Source: UBA7960 sp964348755
GTDB taxonomy: Bacteria; Bacteroidota; Bacteroidia; Bacteroidales; UBA7960
NCBI GenBank assembly: GCA_964348755.1
Contig: CAYGDW010000029.1
Location: forward strand, 1-30,405
Length of the DNA: 30,405 bases
Direction of reading: 5' to 3'
How positions within the stretch are numbered: the stretch's first letter is position 1; each line of letters opens with the position of its first letter. The notes beneath the pieces are model-generated. The model had not been told where the DNA came from and did no database searches. It worked only from the letters and a program-made list of their open reading frames with translations. Made by a program: the position numbers and the translations under genes. Of this stretch, positions 9,158 through 17,448 are shown piece after piece.

Positions 9158-11749
9158 TCAATTGTTTGCATGTGCCATCTGTTCATTGCCCGATCTTATG
9201 CTGTTAAGGCTGATAAAGGTAAGTTTCCCGGGATTGGTTTTACCGGCCGAAATAACTTTTGGTATTCCCGGCAATAAGTCGAAATAATTATCAGAAAGGC
9301 GCACTCCGGCATTTTGTGTTTCGATAAAAAGCCCCTTTATCAGTCCCAGCGAATGCAGCTCAATGAAGTGTTCGCCATTCTCCTGAAAATTGCGGTAGCT
9401 TATGGCGTGGGGCGTAAATTCAAGGTCTTTGGGTCTGACTGGGTACAAATGGTTTTCATGGCTAACGCCATTTGCCGTGAGGCGCGTGTAAAGAATCCAT
9501 TGTTTTAGGTTGGGCGGAACAAGGGCTTCAATACTTTGGGCGAAAGCAACCATGCTTTTATTTGACTTAATGTTTATTTCAAGAATTCTCTCTTCCTGCA
9601 CCACCCCTTTCAGGTCAATTAGCAATATTTCGAGCTTTGCAGTTTTATCCATAAGTTTATCAGAAACCACATAAACTTTCAGGGTGTCATTTTCAATGGC
9701 CGGGCTGGCAATAACTGCCTGGTTTGCTTTCCTGACGGCATAATGAGCTGCTTTCCAGTTGCCGAAATAATCTACGGTTGACCACGATGTGGTTGGCCAG
9801 CAATCGTTCAGTTGCCAATAAAGGGAGCCCATGCATTGGGGCATACTGCGGCGGTGGGCTTCAAGGGCGGTTTTATAGGCCAGTGCCTGCACAAGTTGGC
9901 TCACATAAACCAGCTCTGCGAAGGTTTTTGTTTCGGGAAAATATTGTTGGGCGTACCACTCAATCATATTGTTTCCGGTAAAACCTGGCTTTAGCCAATC
10001 CATTTTGCTTCGCTGCCTATGTTTTAATACTCCTGAGTTGATGTCCAGGGTGTCGTTTCCGGCAAAATACCGGATAGTGTTCATGTTTGCAAAGGATTGC
10101 AACCCATATTCGCTTACAAATCGGGGTATATTCTTTTCGAAATTGCTGAAAGGTGCCTGCCCGAAATAAATAGTCCAATCGTGTTCGTCGCCTGAGCGGC
10201 GATCGGCCAGGGTGTTGCCCACCGAAACGGGCGAAGATGAGTGGTATGCTGTTTTCGGGTCGAAACCTGAAACAGCTTCAGGCAAAATTTCATAAAATAT
10301 TCGCTCATAAGTGCGCCATACAAAATCTCTCTGCTCAGGTGTGAGTGTTTCTTGCCAGCCCCAATGGTGCCAGCCGTGAAGCACTTCATTATTTCCGCAC
10401 CAAAGGGCTATGCTGGCATGGTTTCGCAATCGCTTAATGTTGTATTCGGCTTCTTTGCGTATATTTTCCAAATGAGCTTCGTCGCCGGGCTGCATGGCAC
10501 AGGCAAACATAAAGTCTTGCCAAACCAATATACCGTTTTGGTCGCACAACTCATAAAAAATATCATCCTTGTATATTGCTCCGCCCCAAACACGAACCAT
10601 GTTCATGTGGGCATCTACCGCATTAGCTATAAGTTGTTCATATTGCCGGGGTGTAACGCGTGGGGTAAGGGTTTCAGAAGGAATAACATTGGCTCCTTTC
10701 ATAAAAACCGGCACTCCGTTTACCTCAAAATAAAAACTGGTGCCAAACTCATCGGGCTCCTGAATCAGCTTAAGGGTGCGAATGCCCAAATTCAGGGCGT
10801 AGTGGTCAATTTTTTGACCATCTTTTTCCAGGACAAATTCAACCTCATAAAGGTGTGGATCGCCCAGTCCGTTGGGCCACCAAAGCTTTGGCTCTGCAAC
10901 CGGTATCATTTGGCTTACCGGAAATTTGCCAGGCAACATACCTGCCAGGGGCAAGCGGGCGCTCTCCTGCTTATTAATAAGGGTAACCAGGGTGTAATCG
11001 CCGGCCCGGATCAGATCGAGCAATACATCCATTCTAACAACTGCCATATTGGGGTTGGCCGATAGTGTTTCCAGGTAGGGTTCGGTGATGCGGGCATGGC
11101 TCCATGCTTTGATAGTAACCGGACGCCAAATTCCACTTGTAACCAGGCGCGGGCCCCAGTCCCAGCCGTAATGAAATGGCGCTTTGCGCGAAAAAATGCT
11201 TGTTTGCTGCCCTACCGGAGCCTGCTCATTGGTAGCCGGCAACAAATAATTCAACTGCTGCAACTTTTCCATACCCCGGTTTACCGGCGAATGAAAATAT
11301 ACAACCAGTTCGTTTTTACCTCGTTTCAGAAAAGGTTTTACATCTACCTCCCAACCGCGAAACATATTGTTGGCCTCCAGGATCTTTTGTTCATTGAGGT
11401 AAATATCGGTATAGGTGTCGAGCCCTTCAAATGAAATAACTATTGCATCGTGGTTGAGCATTTTCGCTGGCACCCTGAAAACCAGGCGGTACTCCCAATC
11501 TTCCTTTTCAACCCATTGCACCAGGTCTTCGTTGGTTCCTGTAAAAGGGTCGGGTATAAGGCCGTGCTGCAGCAGGTCGGTATGCACTGTACCGGGCACA
11601 GTAGCGCTCAGCCAGGTGTGGTTTCCGGCCTGCCTGAATTGCCATTTTGCATTTAGTATAATTTCGTCGGTATGGGCCTTGCCGCACGATGAAATGATTG
11701 ACATAATTGAAGTAGCAAGTAAAATCAGTTTTAATCCCGAATATTTCAT
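9158..11749 (-). CDS. Beta-mannosidase, glycoside hydrolase family 2, lipoprotein
   Basis: Predicted to remove terminal beta-mannose from manno-oligosaccharides in the envelope. An N-terminal lipoprotein signal ends at Cys22 (SIISSC). The sugar-binding domain (about 30-210) contains HYGWDWGPRLVTSGIWRPV, typical of beta-mannosidases rather than beta-galactosidases. The TIM barrel holds the acid/base Glu455 in WCGNNE and the nucleophile Glu547 in FVSEYG. Their spacing is almost the same as in the Bacteroides enzyme BtMan2A (from memory), and the 863-aa length also matches. It stands alone, with no SusC/SusD pair in the window, so it is not part of a visible polysaccharide-utilisation locus. It is divergent from the amidase gene. 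Confidence 0.92.
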   Translation of the reverse strand: MKYSGLKLILLATSIMSIISSCGKAHTDEIILNAKWQFRQAGNHTWLSATVPGTVHTDLLQHGLIPDPFTGTNEDLVQWVEKEDWEYRLVFRVPAKMLNHDAIVISFEGLDTYTDIYLNEQKILEANNMFRGWEVDVKPFLKRGKNELVVYFHSPVNRGMEKLQQLNYLLPATNEQAPVGQQTSIFSRKAPFHYGWDWGPRLVTSGIWRPVTIKAWSHARITEPYLETLSANPNMAVVRMDVLLDLIRAGDYTLVTLINKQESARLPLAGMLPGKFPVSQMIPVAEPKLWWPNGLGDPHLYEVEFVLEKDGQKIDHYALNLGIRTLKLIQEPDEFGTSFYFEVNGVPVFMKGANVIPSETLTPRVTPRQYEQLIANAVDAHMNMVRVWGGAIYKDDIFYELCDQNGILVWQDFMFACAMQPGDEAHLENIRKEAEYNIKRLRNHASIALWCGNNEVLHGWHHWGWQETLTPEQRDFVWRTYERIFYEILPEAVSGFDPKTAYHSSSPVSVGNTLADRRSGDEHDWTIYFGQAPFSNFEKNIPRFVSEYGLQSFANMNTIRYFAGNDTLDINSGVLKHRQRSKMDWLKPGFTGNNMIEWYAQQYFPETKTFAELVYVSQLVQALAYKTALEAHRRSMPQCMGSLYWQLNDCWPTTSWSTVDYFGNWKAAHYAVRKANQAVIASPAIENDTLKVYVVSDKLMDKTAKLEILLIDLKGVVQEERILEINIKSNKSMVAFAQSIEALVPPNLKQWILYTRLTANGVSHENHLYPVRPKDLEFTPHAISYRNFQENGEHFIELHSLGLIKGLFIETQNAGVRLSDNYFDLLPGIPKVISAGKTNPGKLTFISLNSIRSGNEQMAHANN

Positions 11750-11790
11750 TTTGGAAAGTTTATGTTTTTAAAGTACAGCTGTTTTTTTTT

Positions 11791-11798
11791 CAAAAATA
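11791..11798 (-). promoter_or_regulatory. Possible -7 box of the beta-mannosidase promoter
   Basis: On the minus strand this reads TATTTTTG, matching the Bacteroidota -7 consensus TAnnTTTG, and would give a leader of about 40 nt before ATG 11749. The -33 region is weak (TTTTTCG), so the call is tentative. No comparable box was found for the divergent amidase. Confidence 0.35.
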
Positions 11799-11883
11799 GG
11801 CCATTTAATTAAATGTCGAAAAAGTGCTGCAAAATATTCGGTCATAATTGATTAAATTAGCCTGAAAATCCAAAAAGCATATC

Positions 11884-13539
11884 ATGAGGCGAAGAACTAT
11901 TCCTTTTCTGCTGTTGGCGGCATTTTTGTTTGGGTTTGCTGTTGCCAGTGTTGACAATGGCATTACCACAGCCATGGTTCATCAGGCTGCAAAACTTATT
12001 GGCCTTGATTTTTCTGAAAAGCAAAACGAAATGATGCTTCAGGGCCTTGAGGTAAATCGTCAGGCATATAATGCTATTCGCACGGCAGGCCTTTTAAACC
12101 AGCATGCTCCTGCGCTTGTTTTCAATCCGCTCCCGGCAGGTTTTTCCATTCCATCTGATGTAAGTCCCATTCAATGGGAAATCCCCGCCAATGTGCCGCT
12201 CCCCGAAAACAAGTCTGATCTGGCCTGGTATTCAATTCCGGAGTTGGCCTCGCTCATTAAAAGCCGCAAGTTAAGCGTGGAGTGGCTGACGGGTTTTTTT
12301 ATTGAAAGGATTGAAAAGTATGGCGATACCTTGCAGGCAGTTGTAACCATTACGCGTGAAACAGCACTTGCACAGGCCCGGCAGGCCGACCGCGAAATTG
12401 CCATGGGCCGCTACCGTGGCATTTTGCATGGCATACCCTTCGGGGCCAAGGACCTGCTTGCAGTTGAAGGTTATAAAACCACTTGGGGCGCTATGCCTTA
12501 CAAAGATCAATATATTGACCAAACTGCAACCGTTATCAGAAACCTCGACCAGGCCGGGGCAATTCTTGTGGCCAAACTTACCCTGGGCGCCTTGGCAATG
12601 GGCGATATTTGGTACGGGGGGGTTACAAAAAACCCTTGGAATCTTACCCAGGGCTCAAGCGGATCATCGGCGGGGTCGGCCTCAGCAGTTTCGGCCGGCC
12701 TGGTGCCTTTTGCCATTGGCTCCGAAACACTCGGAAGCATTGTGTCGCCTTCAACCCGGTGTGGGGTTACTGGTTTAAGACCTACTTTTGGCCGGGTAAG
12801 CCGCAATGGCGCCATGGCACTTAGCTGGAGCATGGACAAAATTGGCCCCATATCCCGCAGCGCCTTCGACTGTGCAATAGTTCTCAGCGCCATTGCAGGC
12901 AAAGACCCTGCCGATGTGGCCTCGGTCGATGCCGCTTTGGTTATTCCCATGCCAAATGAAGTAAAAGAATTAAAGGTTGGCTTTATCAAAAAATTTTTTG
13001 ATGCAGATTATCCTTCGGCCGAAAACGATCGGCAGGTACTTACTGATCTTAGAAATATGGGCATTAAACTTGAAGAGGTGCATTGGGAGTTTGATATTCC
13101 GGTATCGGCCCTTCGTATAATTTTGTCGGCCGAAGCCGCTGCAGCTTTTGATGAACTGACCGTTTCAAAGCGCGACAGCATGCTGGTTGCACAAGGTGCC
13201 AATGCCTGGCCCAATATTTTCAGAACCTCACGCTTTATTCCCGCAGCCGAGTATATCAACGCCAACCGTTTGCGCAGGTTGCTTATTGAAGAAGTACATT
13301 TGTTAATGAAGGATTTTGATGTAATAGTAACCCCTTCGTTTGGCGGAAACCAACTTTTGGTTACCAACCTTACCGGCCATCCCTGCCTGGTAGCCCCAAA
13401 CGGTTTCAATGCCAACGGAAGCCCAACCAGCATTTCATTTATCGGGAACCTTTATGAAGAAGGCAAACTGGTGGCCCTTGCTGCAGCATGGCAGCAATAC
13501 ACTGGCCACCACCATAAAAGACCATTATTCTTTAAATAA
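11884..13539 (+). CDS. Exported amidase-signature family hydrolase
   Basis: Hydrolyses a carboxamide bond; the substrate is unknown. The Ser-cisSer-Lys triad of the amidase-signature family is visible: Lys189 in GIPFGAKD, cis-Ser261 in QGSSGSSAGSA and nucleophile Ser285 in GSETLGSIVSPS. Spacing Ser261-Ser285 is 24 residues, as in characterised family members. The usual nucleophile motif GxDTGGSIRxPA is altered here (D to E, G to L, R to V). An N-terminal hydrophobic signal (about 6-21) and about 90 further residues precede the core, so this is an exported enzyme and not the cytoplasmic GatA subunit. It is followed after 12 bp by the permease gene. Confidence 0.85.
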   Translation: MRRRTIPFLLLAAFLFGFAVASVDNGITTAMVHQAAKLIGLDFSEKQNEMMLQGLEVNRQAYNAIRTAGLLNQHAPALVFNPLPAGFSIPSDVSPIQWEIPANVPLPENKSDLAWYSIPELASLIKSRKLSVEWLTGFFIERIEKYGDTLQAVVTITRETALAQARQADREIAMGRYRGILHGIPFGAKDLLAVEGYKTTWGAMPYKDQYIDQTATVIRNLDQAGAILVAKLTLGALAMGDIWYGGVTKNPWNLTQGSSGSSAGSASAVSAGLVPFAIGSETLGSIVSPSTRCGVTGLRPTFGRVSRNGAMALSWSMDKIGPISRSAFDCAIVLSAIAGKDPADVASVDAALVIPMPNEVKELKVGFIKKFFDADYPSAENDRQVLTDLRNMGIKLEEVHWEFDIPVSALRIILSAEAAAAFDELTVSKRDSMLVAQGANAWPNIFRTSRFIPAAEYINANRLRRLLIEEVHLLMKDFDVIVTPSFGGNQLLVTNLTGHPCLVAPNGFNANGSPTSISFIGNLYEEGKLVALAAAWQQYTGHHHKRPLFFK

Positions 13540-13551
13540 ACTACCGCTCAA

Positions 13552-14670
13552 ATGAACACAAAACTCCCTGCCTACGCCAAGCTTACAATAATTCTGCTCG
13601 GAATTGTTCTCACCGTCTTTGTAATGATTCAAGCCAAGTCTGTGCTGGTCCCATTGCTTATCAGCGGGTTGTTGGCAGTGCTTATCAGCCCGCTTGCAGG
13701 CTGGTTCGAACGACGCAAATTACCCAAGGCCCTTGCCAGCTTCCTTAGCGTTGTTGCCCTGCTGGCCTTTTTAACCGGCCTGGTTTACGTGTTGTACAAC
13801 CAGCTAATTGGCTTTGCTTCAGACCTGGGCGTCCTCGAAGCAAGACTTTCTGAACTTATACGCCAATTTAATGATTTTATAGATGAGCACCTTGATGGAG
13901 CCGTACCCCTGGCTGCCGACAACCTGAAAGAAACATTATTCAATTACATTTCGGGTAATATGTCTTCAATTACACAAGGGGTTATTGCTACTGCTTCATC
14001 GCTTACCATACTTTTAATCCTTCCTATTTATATCTTTCTTTTCCTGTTTTTCAGGCACTTTTTGCTCGAGTTTTTAATGATGGCCTTTGCCGACAAGCAT
14101 CGCGAAAAGGTGAAAAATGTGGCCGATAAAGTTAAGAATGTGGTAACCAACTACATTGTTGGAATGTTTTTGGTAATACTAATTCTTGCAGCGCTCAATA
14201 GTATTGCCTTGTTGAGCCTGGGCATAAAACACGCAATATTGTTTGCCATTTTTGCAGCCATGCTCAATGTAATACCTTATGTGGGGCCTTTTATCGGATC
14301 GACCTTGCCTATTGCATACGCCCTGCTCACAAAAGACTCGCTATGGTACCCGTTAGGGGTGTTCCTGGCATTTTATTTTATTCAGTTGGCCGAAAGCAAC
14401 TTTTTTACTCCAAAAATTGTTGGCGGGCGGGTTTCAATGAACCCATTTATGACCATTGTGGCGTTATTTGTGGGTAATTTTATCTGGGGGTTGGCCGGTA
14501 TGATTTTGTTTATTCCCGGCATGGCAATTCTTAAAGTAATCTTTGATGAAATTCCGGGCATGGAGCCATACGGTTTTCTTTTGGGCAACACCCGGGCTTC
14601 GCACGAAAAGAAGGAGAGCACAATAATCAAAGAAAAGATAAAAAAGGTTCGGGGTCGTTTAAAAAAATGA
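13552..14670 (+). CDS. AI-2E family transporter (PerM/YdiK-like permease)
   Basis: This is an integral inner-membrane protein of 372 residues with hydrophobic helices at the N terminus (LTIILLGIVLTVFVMIQ, VLVPLLISGLLAVLISPLAGW, ALASFLSVVALLAFLTGLVYVLY), a soluble middle section (about 85-135) and a further cluster of helices. The C-terminal family signature is clear: NVIPYVGPFIGSTLP, then ESNFFTPKIVGGRVSMNPF and LAGMILFIPGMAILKVI. Family members have been linked to autoinducer-2 export or ion/proton exchange; the substrate cannot be told from sequence. Probably co-transcribed with the amidase, 12 bp upstream. Confidence 0.9.
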   Translation: MNTKLPAYAKLTIILLGIVLTVFVMIQAKSVLVPLLISGLLAVLISPLAGWFERRKLPKALASFLSVVALLAFLTGLVYVLYNQLIGFASDLGVLEARLSELIRQFNDFIDEHLDGAVPLAADNLKETLFNYISGNMSSITQGVIATASSLTILLILPIYIFLFLFFRHFLLEFLMMAFADKHREKVKNVADKVKNVVTNYIVGMFLVILILAALNSIALLSLGIKHAILFAIFAAMLNVIPYVGPFIGSTLPIAYALLTKDSLWYPLGVFLAFYFIQLAESNFFTPKIVGGRVSMNPFMTIVALFVGNFIWGLAGMILFIPGMAILKVIFDEIPGMEPYGFLLGNTRASHEKKESTIIKEKIKKVRGRLKK

Positions 14671-14681
14671 CAAAACGGGCT

Positions 14682-15461
14682 TTAAAGCCTTATGGCTTCG
14701 GGGTATTTTATATCAACTAGAAACAAGCCGCAGCCTGGTGCCGAATAACCTGCCTGGCTGCGGTCTTTGCTTTCGGTTATGGAAGCAAAGTCCTCGGGCG
14801 AAATTTTTCCAAGACCCACCTCAACCAGTGTGCCAACAATAGCGCGCACCATATTGCGCAAAAAACGATCGGCTGTAATTTCAAACCGAAGCAGGGTTCC
14901 CTTTTGCTCCCAGCGGGCATCAATTATATTACAAATAAAAGTTTTTACCTGGGTATTGGTTTTTGAAAAACTCTCAAAATCATTATAAGCTTTGAGCAAA
15001 TCGGCGGCCTGCTGCATGGCCTCGAGGTTCAGCCGACGCTCGACCAGCCACGAACGGCCAATCTGAAAAGGGTTTTTGTGAGTACAAATAAAATAATGGT
15101 AGGTTCGGCTCAATGCGCTGAACCTGGCATGCGCATTGGGCTTTACCTCTTCAATGCGCTCAATAGCAATATCAGAAGGCAAAATGCGGTTAAGCTTGTA
15201 GGTCAGTTGTGATAGGTTTAAGTCGTGGGCAGGTAGGGCACTATCAAAATGTGCAGCAAATTTGCTGGCATGCACTCCGGTATCGGTACGCCCGGCACCG
15301 GTGGTTTCCACAGCCTCGCGCAATAATATTGAAAGCGCGTTATTAAGGGTTTGCTGCACTGATGGCGAGCCTGGCTGAATCTGCCAGCCACAATAGCCTG
15401 CCCCGTTGTAGCTCATCCATATAAAATACCTGTGCAAAATAGCCTGCTCCATAAAATGCAT
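14682..15461 (-). CDS. truA: tRNA pseudouridine synthase A
   Basis: Converts uridines 38-40 of the tRNA anticodon stem to pseudouridine. The catalytic Asp60 lies in the invariant motif AGRTDTGVHA, preceded by the N-terminal YNGAGYCGWQIQP motif and followed by LPSDIAI and ARFSALSRTYHYF. The C-terminal RFLRNMVRAIVGTLVEVG block is also typical. Length (259 aa) is normal. The second ATG at 15452 is an equally good start. A minus-strand TAGCTTTG (-7-like) lies at 15469-15476, so the transcript would have a very short leader, favouring the 15452 start. The gene is tail-to-tail with the permease, with 11 bp between. Confidence 0.95.
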   Translation of the reverse strand: MHFMEQAILHRYFIWMSYNGAGYCGWQIQPGSPSVQQTLNNALSILLREAVETTGAGRTDTGVHASKFAAHFDSALPAHDLNLSQLTYKLNRILPSDIAIERIEEVKPNAHARFSALSRTYHYFICTHKNPFQIGRSWLVERRLNLEAMQQAADLLKAYNDFESFSKTNTQVKTFICNIIDARWEQKGTLLRFEITADRFLRNMVRAIVGTLVEVGLGKISPEDFASITESKDRSQAGYSAPGCGLFLVDIKYPEAIRL

Positions 15462-15583
15462 TATACTGCAAAGCTATAACATTTATAAAAAGGCACAGCC
15501 ATAAATAAAGTTGAAGAAAATTGGCAAGTAAAAAAATGGAGGATTTTAAAAAAAAGAAAATCAGCGAGTTAGGTGTTATTGTA

Positions 15584-15651
15584 GAAAAAATTATTTAGTT
15601 TGATTCTAAATAAGGGGTTTGAGCAAAAATTAATAAAGAAAAAATTATTTA
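15584..15651. repeat. Pair of 14-bp direct repeats upstream of hydrogenase 1
   Basis: The sequence GAAAAAATTATTTA occurs exactly at 15584-15597 and again at 15638-15651, 54 bp apart start to start, close to five helical turns. The second copy lies where the -33 element of the downstream promoter would be. This could be a binding site pair for an unknown regulator; the region is AT-rich, so chance is not excluded. Confidence 0.4.
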
Positions 15652-15667
15652 ATTAAAAACAAGGTAG

Positions 15668-15675
15668 TATATTTG
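15668..15675 (+). promoter_or_regulatory. Predicted -7 box of the hydrogenase 1 operon
   Basis: TATATTTG matches the Bacteroidota -7 consensus TAnnTTTG, about 60 nt before the first ATG (15737). A good -33 TTTG is missing at the expected distance, and the upstream direct repeat covers that position, which suggests activator-assisted transcription. The AAAAGGG at 15724-15730 could serve as ribosome binding site. Confidence 0.5.
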
Positions 15676-15736
15676 GCGAAATTTTTGAAATACAAGCCCA
15701 AAATAAACCAACAACAAACTTTTAAAAGGGATTAAT

Positions 15737-16207
15737 ATGACTAAAATTGAAGCATTTGTAAAGGAGCAGGCCGATCTTCACGGACGCCGGCGCAACAGTC
15801 TAATGCCAATTTTGCAGGCTGTGGTGCAATCTGAGCGGTACCTTTCGGAGGATGCCATGGTGGCCATAGCTGCCGAGCTCGACATGAGCACTGCCGATGT
15901 ATATGGCACTGCATCATTTTACACTTTTCTGGATACTGTTCCCCGCGGAAAAAACATTATTCGCGTGTGCAAAACCATTACTTGCCACATGAAGGGAAAA
16001 GATGCGGTAATTGAAACCCTTGAGGATATGCTTAGGATAAAACTTGGTGAAACCACATCGGATGGCAAATTCAGCTTGTTGCAGGCCAACTGTTTGGGTT
16101 GGTGCCACAAAGGGCCGGTAATGCTGGTAAACGATGAGATTTACCCCGAAATTACCCCCGAAAAGGCCGTAGAGGTAGCCCGGGAATACCTCAAAAAAAC
16201 CAGGTAG
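15737..16207 (+). CDS. hydC: NuoE-like [2Fe-2S] subunit of NADH-linked hydrogenase 1 (HydC/HndA type)
   Basis: This is a thioredoxin-fold ferredoxin subunit that carries electrons between the flavin subunit and the hydrogenase. The four ligands have the NuoE pattern: Cys78 and Cys83 (VCKTITC), Cys119 and Cys123 (NCLGWC). The N-terminal helical part (about 1-70) includes the YGTASFYTFL motif typical of the family. Length (156 aa) is normal. It is the first gene of a three-gene set, 47 bp before hydB1. A second NuoE-like gene at 28592 serves the other hydrogenase. Confidence 0.92.
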   Translation: MTKIEAFVKEQADLHGRRRNSLMPILQAVVQSERYLSEDAMVAIAAELDMSTADVYGTASFYTFLDTVPRGKNIIRVCKTITCHMKGKDAVIETLEDMLRIKLGETTSDGKFSLLQANCLGWCHKGPVMLVNDEIYPEITPEKAVEVAREYLKKTR

Positions 16208-16254
16208 CGGCTCAAATTGCATAATTGTATCAAAACAAAAGAAAAAAACTCAAC

Positions 16255-17412
16255 ATGGAAAATAAAATAAAAAAAGTCGATCTGATTTTTGATAAGGTTG
16301 ACCATTTAGCCATTTTGGATAAGACCTTCAAGCGCACCAGCGATGAAATAATTCTCGATGTTATTGACTCTGGCTTGCGGGGCAGGGGTGGAGCCGGATT
16401 TCCGACCGGATTGAAATGGAAGTTTGCCAAAAATGAAGAAGCCGATCAGAAATATGTAATATGCAATGCCGATGAGGGTGAGCCTGGCACTTTTAAAGAC
16501 CGTGAAATTTTGACGCAAGTTCCTGAGAAGGTGCTTGCCGGTATGGCGCTTTGCGCCAAAGCGCTGGGTGCCACCGAAGGGTATATTTACCTAAGGGCCG
16601 AGTACAACTTTTTGCTGCCCATGCTTCATGAAAAAATGCGCGAATTCAACCAGCAAATGAAAGACCGCAATTTTGAATTTACAGTATTTGTTCGCTCGGG
16701 TAGTGGTGCCTATGTATGCGGCGAAGAAACAGCTCTTATGGAGTCAATGGAAGGCTATCGGGGCGAACCCCGGAACAAACCCCCGTTCCCAACCCAGAAA
16801 GGTTATCTGGGCAAACCAACCTCAATCAACAACGTGGAAACCCTGGTATTTGCATTAATGATTGCGCACCTCGGGCCCAAAATGTTTAAGGAACTCGGGA
16901 CATTCGATTCGAGAGGATCAAAGGTTTTCAGTATTTCGGGCGATACCCCCCAGGCCGGTATCTATGAACTTGAGCTTGGCATGAGCCTCGAAGATTTTGT
17001 AAATATGTTTGGCGATGGCGACACCAAGGCCGTTCAGGTTGGAGGCGCCTCAGGGTATTGTGTGGCCCGCAAGCATTTTAAAGACACCCTGATAGGGTTT
17101 GAAGGCATTCCTACAGGAGGATCCATGATGCTTTTCAACAGCTCGCGTTCAATGTACAACATCCTTCACGATTACCTCGAATTTTTTGAAGAAGAATCGT
17201 GCGGCCAATGCACCCCGTGCCGCGTGGGTTGTCAGCAATTGCTCAAAGGTGTTGAAGCTGTAAAAAAGGGGAAACGGCCACCTGCCTACCTCAACGAGCT
17301 GCAAAAACTATCTGAAACCATGCGGATTGCCTCAAAATGTGGCCTTGGACAATCAGTAGGCAACCCGTTCAATTCAATTATTAACAATTTCCGCGAGGAA
17401 ATCATTTACTAA
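16255..17412 (+). CDS. hydB: Short NuoF-like FMN/NADH-binding subunit of hydrogenase 1
   Basis: Diaphorase subunit that exchanges electrons with NAD(H) through FMN. The start at 16255 (MENKIKKV) is chosen over an upstream TTG because the extra residues are low-complexity Lys/Asn. Visible motifs: GLRGRGGAGFPTGLKW (41-55), NADEGEPGTFKDRE (71-84), GAYVCGEETAL (151-161), and a [4Fe-4S] site at Cys316, Cys319, Cys322 and Cys362 (CGQCTPC, CGLGQ). At 385 residues it is essentially the NuoF core. It lacks both the N-terminal thioredoxin-like [2Fe-2S] domain and the C-terminal 2[4Fe-4S] ferredoxin domain present in HydB2 (24959-26752). Electron branching may therefore differ (inference). Confidence 0.92.
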   Translation: MENKIKKVDLIFDKVDHLAILDKTFKRTSDEIILDVIDSGLRGRGGAGFPTGLKWKFAKNEEADQKYVICNADEGEPGTFKDREILTQVPEKVLAGMALCAKALGATEGYIYLRAEYNFLLPMLHEKMREFNQQMKDRNFEFTVFVRSGSGAYVCGEETALMESMEGYRGEPRNKPPFPTQKGYLGKPTSINNVETLVFALMIAHLGPKMFKELGTFDSRGSKVFSISGDTPQAGIYELELGMSLEDFVNMFGDGDTKAVQVGGASGYCVARKHFKDTLIGFEGIPTGGSMMLFNSSRSMYNILHDYLEFFEEESCGQCTPCRVGCQQLLKGVEAVKKGKRPPAYLNELQKLSETMRIASKCGLGQSVGNPFNSIINNFREEIIY

Positions 17413-17448
17413 CAGGCCCAATATTCACTTTTTTCAGGAGAAAATACC

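Noticed and set aside
10352..11065. 237-aa open frame on the plus strand
   Set aside because: It is entirely antisense to the beta-mannosidase, whose catalytic motifs are intact; the translation resembles no protein and is a codon-bias shadow.
14678..14690. GGCTTTAAAGCC palindrome between the permease and truA
   Set aside because: A short stem overlapping the truA stop codon without a T run; not a convincing terminator.
15645..15662. TTATTTAATTAAAAACAA as a Rex operator before hydrogenase 1
   Set aside because: About four of the fourteen informative positions deviate from the consensus, and the symmetry is mostly AT-rich background.
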